Below are positions 1 through 23,115 of a stretch of DNA of 23,115 nt, piece by piece. A model generated the notes under the pieces. It had not been told where the DNA came from. It searched no databases and saw only the letters and a list, made by a program, of their open reading frames with translations. The DNA lies in NCBI GenBank assembly GCA_001579985.1, contig LRSR01014083.1, positions 1 through 23,115 of the forward strand, given 5' to 3'. The number at the start of each line of letters is the position of its first letter. Positions within the stretch are counted from its first letter, which is position 1. Source of the DNA: Hypsibius dujardini (Eukaryota > Tardigrada > Eutardigrada > Parachela > Hypsibiidae). The position numbers and the translations under genes are program-made.

Positions 1-1875
1 AATCAATCCTTGTTTTACCGCGGAAGAGGCGGGAACTTCTGCGTCCTAATGTATGGGATGAAGTGCCCTTTGTCGCGGGCAATTCTCAAGTCGGCCCGGT
101 GGAAAACCAATTCCTCGGGCATTCAGAAGCTTCACGGAGGATCCTCGATACTGTTCATGCTCATCTACATTGTTTGTCTCTACCGGACCGTGAGTAATAA
201 AACCGCGCATTAGGTTTTCTGATTTGCAAGCGTTCTCTAGAAGCCAAGCGCGTGAAGCGGAATTTTACTGAAAATATAAAAAATCTATTTTATTTTATTT
301 TAATAATTGTGTTTTATTCTTTAGGGTGCCACTGTAATCCCTCCGATTTTACTACTGTCACCAGTTTTACTATTATTCAATCACCCACTTTTCCCAATAA
401 AACTTAAATTTAAAAATCAAGCGACAAATTATTACAAAAAAAACTGAGCTCGAATTTTTCATTTCCTCAAAACGAGATTTACAAGCTACTTTAACTGAGA
501 TTTACAAGCTACTTTAACTTTAACTGAGATTTACAAGCTACTTTAACTGAGAACCTTCTCCAGGTTGCTTACTAAAAAAATACAGTGTACCTGCATTTTA
601 GTTGTCAACCGGTGGAATCAATTATCCCGGAGAGGACGAAATAAAAACAGAAATATACAATTTTATCGATAGCTGAACCGCAAAATTGACCGAAGTAGAT
701 ATGGATTATTTAATTTCAAAAACATACAATTATACTAACAAGGAAATTGCACCAGTATCCTCTGCGAAATCTTCTACTTCTGATTGTCATCTTGTATTTT
801 CCGGGTGTATTTGGCAATATATACAATGAGAAAATTTGCAATAAACGAAACTTTCTATTTTAAATATTTAAAAACTCGTTCAAGCCGTTATACATGACGC
901 TGCCATGTCCAAAAGGCTCGTCCGATTGATTGCTGAATTGATGTTTTATTCGCTGCATACGGCAATTAAATTGTGAGTAAAAATAAATTCAGTCATTATT
1001 AATCTCGTCAATCCAGCAATCAATCTTACGACTTCCCCAGTAGCTTCGCAGCACCCTCTAGATCACTTTGCATAAGTTTTTAAAGATTTAGAAATTGAAG
1101 GTCTCGTTTATTGCCGATTTCCCTAATGGTAATATTGCCAAATCAACAAAGGCGAATACATGATGGCAATCAAAAGGGAAAGGGAAAGATAAGGAAGGGA
1201 AATGGCGCAATTTCCTTATAGTGAGGACATACTTATTTAATTATTCTCAATTCATGCGAAGAATTTTTATGAACGCTGTGTAAATTTGTGTCAGAGCTGA
1301 GTTTCTTCAAGATAAACAGCACAGGCGTAGTAGCTTCAGTATAATGTTTTTTTTGGCAGGCAACTATTCGCACAACCAGGTGTGAAGTGACTGACAACGT
1401 CCCGGGACACAACGTTTCTACGTCCTCAACGAGTAGTCCCTTCAGCAGTACAACCGAGCCCTCCAAAAATGTCATTCCTGTGATCGAGTACGCAAACGGA
1501 GTTCTGGAAGATGATTGTCACCCAGGTCGCCGAGTCTTCTTCTACCTCTTCTGTTTGCTCACGCTGCTGCACGCGGGTCTCTGTGTACTTCACATCAACT
1601 TTGTCCGGCGCTTAGGGAGACAACTGGCGCATCGTGAATGGACGGGGCAGCTAAACTTACGCGAAGCTGGAGCAAACCGGAAACGAAGTCGAAATGTCAT
1701 AACGTGCATGTTGATCAACATGGTTCTGTTTACTTCTCTGAGCCACGCTCTCCATATTCGGGACATTTGGGAATGCGTGGTTTTTTTTGTGTTGATAGAA
1801 AATCCACTGTTTGGGTGTCTCTCTTACCTTACTGCTTGGTGGTGGGCTTGGCAAGGTCCGCAAGCACTAAACTAG
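1..1875 (+). CDS. 3' part of a putative divergent rhodopsin-like GPCR (two exons, 5' end outside window)
   Basis: Two plus-strand blocks join in phase 0. The first (1-189) ends at a GTGAGT donor. The second (1360-1875) follows a T-rich acceptor ending GGCAG and stops at TAG 1873-1875. Exon 1 (63 codons, open at the window edge) ends in a hydrophobic segment around SILFMLIYIVCLY. Exon 2 (171 aa) has a Ser/Thr-rich stretch with an NVS glycosylation sequon, then three hydrophobic segments at about exon residues 58-82, 112-133 and 140-163. The last contains ENPLFGCLSY, which resembles the TM7 NPxxY motif. A basic loop (RKRSRN) precedes the second segment, as in an intracellular loop 3. This fits TM4-TM7 of a class A receptor with almost no C-terminal tail. 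No DRY motif is visible because that region lies outside the window. The joining of the two exons across a 1170-bp intron is inferred. It could be another multipass membrane protein. Confidence 0.42.
190..1359 (+). other. Putative 1170-bp intron of the GPCR-like gene
   Basis: AT-rich non-coding sequence between the GTGAGT donor at 190 and the acceptor at 1358-1359. It contains the 23-bp tandem repeat at 474-548, a purine-rich stretch near 1170-1205 and a TATCGATAG word near 664. I see no convincing exon in it on either strand. Confidence 0.4.
474..548. repeat. Three copies of a 23-bp tandem repeat
   Basis: The unit begins GAGATTTACAAGC and ends TACTTTAACT. It occurs at 474-496, 497-519 and 526-548 with no visible mismatch. 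The second and third copies are separated by an extra TTAACT, itself a repeat of the unit's end. A partial fourth unit begins at 549. The repeat lies in the intron of the GPCR-like gene. Confidence 0.9.
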
Positions 1876-1910
1876 CTTACAGTACTTACACAGGAATATA
1901 CAAAAACGAG

Positions 1911-2023
1911 CAGATAGACAGACAGAGGGAGCGAGAGACAGACAGAGAGACAGACGTGCAGACGTGCAGACAGACAGACAAGTAAACAGACAAACAGACA
2001 AACAGACAGGCAGACAGACAGAC
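1911..2023. repeat. Imperfect (GACA)n/(CAGA)n microsatellite
   Basis: About 113 bp of interrupted tetranucleotide repeat with GAGA, GTGCAGAC and AAAC interruptions. It fills much of the 309-bp gap between the convergent stops of the GPCR-like gene (1875) and MRP-A (2185). Long open frames across it are artefacts of the repeat. Confidence 0.9.
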
Positions 2024-2137
2024 CTATCCAACTATCTCCAGCCTTGACAACTACTGTTGTCCTGTCTTCCATTTAGGGATGAAAACTTCCATAAGCTTTT
2101 CATTGACACATTGCTTGGATTTGTAGAATAATTTGCG

Positions 2138-2143
2138 ATTAAA
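2138..2143 (+). terminator. Candidate ATTAAA polyadenylation signal for the GPCR-like gene
   Basis: ATTAAA lies about 263 nt downstream of the TAG stop, past the microsatellite and inside the convergent gap. No AATAAA was seen in the gap. I found no clear signal on the minus strand for MRP-A just past its stop, so its 3' end is undefined. Confidence 0.2.
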
Positions 2144-2184
2144 CTGCTAGCGTGTCGTAATAATGTAAAAATTAAGGAGATCGA

Positions 2185-11031
<8,847 letters not shown>

Positions 11032-11127
11032 TCATGGGTTATCACGGCAGTTTGAGGACGCAATCGGCTGGTAGCGCAATCCGATTACTGCGGTGCTGGA
11101 TCGGTGATAGTGGCACGTAGATTACAA

Positions 11128-11144
11128 CTTTTATATGCGCATAT
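11128..11144 (-). promoter_or_regulatory. TATA-box candidate for MRP-A overlapping a 12-bp palindrome
   Basis: On the minus strand TATAAAAG lies at 11135-11128, about 300 nt upstream of the MRP-A ATG. It overlaps the perfect palindrome ATATGCGCATAT (11133-11144). The distance implies a 5' UTR of roughly 270 nt, or a UTR intron. Confidence 0.35.
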
Positions 11145-11635
11145 GTAACCAATATCATCATTCTAGAAGTGGCTGTGATGTTCGTCCGTCTATGTTGCCT
11201 TCGACGTCTACACGGAGATGAACGCCACATTAGAGGCTCGTTCAGAATCCTTACAGGTTAAATCCGCGATGGGATTTTTGCATAGGACACGAAGATTGTA
11301 CAGCGATTACACTACGACCTTTTAACAGGTCTAGTCTCGTTGTGTTCTGTTTTCATCAGGGTATCTCCAAATGGTTGGCAGCATTAAGGTTTCGTTCGGC
11401 AAGAAAAAAACTGTAATTTAGTTTAAATTTACCATCCCTTATCGCAATCATAAATTAACTGGCCCTGCGGGTTACTGCATGGTATTTACACCGTCTGCTG
11501 TGTGATGCTTCATGTTGCAGAAATTTTTGTCCATTTATAGTTAATTACATAAAACGTTGAAAATATTTGACAAACGAATTACTTATGGATTCAACGAATC
11601 TGTTTTATGCGAAGATCCAATAAGACTGAGAAGCT

Positions 11636-21238
<9,603 letters not shown>

Positions 21239-22391
21239 ATCTCAGTGGAAGAAGATGTCGGAATAAAAATGAAAGTTCACACATGTGTCTGTGGTCCCAA
21301 GAGTATTTGTCTTTAAGCTGAAAGTTTTCTAATTGACATGTATCGGGGCCGACACGCGGAAGACGACCGATCCTGCTGCAGCACGAGACACGACAATCCG
21401 GCATATCATGAAGGTTGATTGGGAGTACTTTGATATGCGGGTACCCTGCTGTAAGAATTGTTATCGAAGTTTAACTTAATGATGAGACGACATAATCACC
21501 ACGAAATGGCAAGCGATTGCGGCGGTCGAGTGCGATTAATTGTCATGTCATGTCTACAGTAAGTATTATGAAATATATAGTGAGTACGACAAAACGGAGC
21601 GTCATTAGCCAACACTTTAGTACGTGAGGATTGCTGGGCCGTCACTGTTTTGACCCATACGCTGGAACTAGACGGTAAAATTGAATTAAAATTACATTTG
21701 TTTTAAAAATGGTTTATTTATTAAATTTAAAATAAAATAAATTTAAATTTAAATTAAACTTTGAAACTCAACGTAGAAACAATTTTTGGAATTTCGTGAT
21801 AACAGTGATTCAATTGGGGGGTCTCATTGCATGGATGGATGGTCCCCCTTCCTGGAACCATGCCAGATGAGGCATGAGTATGCTTCTTTGTTGGGATTTG
21901 GGAGTCAACCATTACTCTTTGTTTGTATAATGCCGCCTCATCGTGCGGAAAGTAGCTAAGCAACGGCAGCGACTCCACTGATTTCGAGTGTAATGCTCAT
22001 GGCGTATATAACATAATACAACTGCTTTCGGTCCAATCACACAAGTTGACATGGCTTGTCTATCGGATATCCCGAAGTTATATCGGCTATCGAAGTAACC
22101 GTAAAATCCACGAATTGTCTTACCATTTTACTACTGTAGCACTGTATCCATACAGGAACTCTATGTAGCTGAAGAATAATTACTGCGGTGGAGTATATTT
22201 TGCGCTTATCTCTCCGTCTGTCAAGTGGCAAACAGCTCCAACCTACCAGCCTGCCTGATGCAATATGAGACAATATTTGAGTCCTTATCCAAACGTAGAT
22301 TATTACTGGGCCGGTTATTGCGAGAGATTTGTCGTCCGTCCAAAGGCCGTCGCTTTTACCGGTCCTGAAACCGTGAATCACATCCGTGGCA
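21239..22391. promoter_or_regulatory. Divergent intergenic region between MRP-B and the GT17-like gene
   Basis: About 1.15 kb between two head-to-head start codons, so both promoters (and perhaps 5' UTR exons) should lie here. A plus-strand TATATAA is at 22005-22011, about 380 nt before the GT17-like ATG. A minus-strand TATATA-type word lies near 21573-21579, about 340 nt before the MRP-B ATG. There is an AT-rich tract at about 21715-21758 and a 10-bp palindrome ACACATGTGT at 21279-21288. No convincing exon was seen; open frames here have no recognisable similarity. Confidence 0.4.
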
Positions 22392-22859
22392 ATGGTAAAT
22401 TTCCAACCATCAACGAGAAAGTCCACACACCCGACGCTTTACCACATCGCGTATCACATCAACGACGACGACGACGATTCCGCGTCGAACCACAACGGCA
22501 GCTTGCTACTTTCTGCTGTGGACTTCTTCACCAACCGGCAGAAATGGTTCATCATGAAGTACAGCCTGCAGTATCAGCTGAGACACTACGCTCGCCGCTG
22601 CCTTAAGAAGATTCGTTGTCGCAGGACAACGATTGCTGTATCGGCAGGGTTTATTTTGGGGTTGTTTCTGCTGATTCACAACTGGAGGGATTTCGGCTAC
22701 GTCACCCGGCCGATCTGGGATAAACGGTCGAAACCGTGGACGTCCGTCAAACATTTTTATGATCCTCGAATACATCTGCCCGAACTGTGTTCGCTGCATG
22801 GATGGTCAGCTCGACCGAATGCTGCGACGTACCTCGACTCCACTCAGACGAATGCTGAG
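22392..22859 (+). CDS. First coding exon of a GT17-like beta-1,4-N-acetylglucosaminyltransferase (partial)
   Basis: Predicted Golgi type II membrane glycosyltransferase adding GlcNAc to N-glycan mannose (family GT17, which includes MGAT3/GnT-III). The exon encodes 156 residues from the first ATG after an in-frame TGA at 22374, and ends GAG|GTAAGC in phase 0. There is an acidic HINDDDDD patch, a basic stretch (RHYARRCLKKIRCRR), one transmembrane anchor at about residues 79-98 (TIAVSAGFILGLFLLI), then a lumenal stem. The stem reads RPIWDKRSKPW..VKHFYD..ELCSLHGW, matching from memory the RPLWE.PPKPF..IPHYYHEN..LC.LHGW segment just before the catalytic domain of plant-type GT17 enzymes. An internal ATG at 22554 would give a more usual short cytosolic tail. 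The catalytic domain lies beyond the window. Confidence 0.65.
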
Positions 22860-23115
22860 GTAAGCAGGTGATTGCAAATGACCATCCCAGCAATACCAGA
22901 GGAGTAACGGAGGAGCACTAAGGCAAGTGTCCCTGCCTAATTAATTTGCGGGGTTGAGGGGGCACCATTGAATTTCATAAAACCGGGGGGGCAACTATGA
23001 CCAAGTCATAGTTGCCTCTCCCCCAATATGCCTAATATGCTTTCTAAGCGAGCCCCCCCCCCTATGGTTGTCCCCTAGACTTCATGCTTACTTTGAAGTA
23101 GTACTTAACCCCACA
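22860..23115 (+). other. Start of intron 1 of the GT17-like gene
   Basis: Begins with the GTAAGC donor and runs off the window. It contains no recognisable exon. It has homopolymer G and C runs and the strong hairpin at 22990-23016. Confidence 0.55.
22990..23016. repeat. Perfect 12-bp inverted repeat with 3-nt loop
   Basis: GGCAACTATGAC (22990-23001), loop CAA, then GTCATAGTTGCC (23005-23016). G-run sequence outside the left arm (22985-22989) and TCTCCCCC outside the right arm could extend the stem with a bulge. A looser outer pairing links GGGGGCACCAT (about 22958-22967) with ATGGTTGTCCCC (about 23063-23074). This may be the centre of a palindromic mobile element or a hairpin RNA. Confidence 0.85.

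Noticed and set aside
1638-1985. Plus-strand frame ending in a Arg/Glu/Thr-rich repeat
   Set aside because: It is a shadow of the receptor exon running into the GACA microsatellite.
22037-22426. 129-codon minus-strand frame upstream of the GT17-like exon
   Set aside because: No recognisable domain, atypical composition and antisense to the GT17-like start region; chance frame.
22950-22992. G-quadruplex from the G runs in the GT17-like intron
   Set aside because: Only three separated G runs, with one long gap; the inverted repeat explains the symmetry better.

Overview
The window looks like nuclear DNA from a small-genome metazoan, probably an ecdysozoan invertebrate. The coding regions are split by many short, AT-rich spliceosomal introns, most of them 54-200 bp with GT..AG ends. 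The lineage cannot be fixed from sequence alone; a tardigrade- or arthropod-like genome is only a guess.

The centre of the window (about 2.2-21.2 kb) holds two complete tandem paralogues of a 'long' ABCC/MRP transporter (ABCC1/MRP1 type), both on the minus strand. The upstream copy, MRP-B, runs 21238->11636 (1547 aa). The downstream copy, MRP-A, runs 10827->2185 (1537 aa). I rebuilt both exon by exon. Each has 24 coding exons with identical phases, and exons 1-23 have identical lengths. Only the last exon differs, giving B a longer tail. Both encode TMD0-L0-TMD1-NBD1-linker-TMD2-NBD2 with all ATP-site motifs present and no frameshifts or stops, so both look functional. They should be membrane efflux pumps for organic anions, conjugates and xenobiotics.

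The paralogues differ mainly in their introns. B intron 1 carries a 951-bp element with terminal inverted repeats and a TA duplication, and A keeps the empty site. A intron 14 carries a degenerate palindromic repeat array. B intron 23 is 762 bp against 94 bp in A. B intron 4 uses a GC donor. An approximately 800-bp block around NBD1, introns included, is nearly identical between copies, which points to recent gene conversion.

The left flank (1-1875, plus strand) holds what looks like the 3' end of a divergent rhodopsin-like GPCR gene, convergent with MRP-A. The right flank (from 22392, plus strand) holds the first coding exon of a type II membrane protein whose lumenal start resembles GT17 beta-1,4-N-acetylglucosaminyltransferases. 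It is divergent from MRP-B, across an approximately 1.15 kb interval likely to hold both promoters. No tRNA, rRNA or CRISPR array was recognised. No wholly new system was found; the strongest novelty is the non-autonomous transposon with its preserved empty site and the patchwork evolution of the MRP pair.
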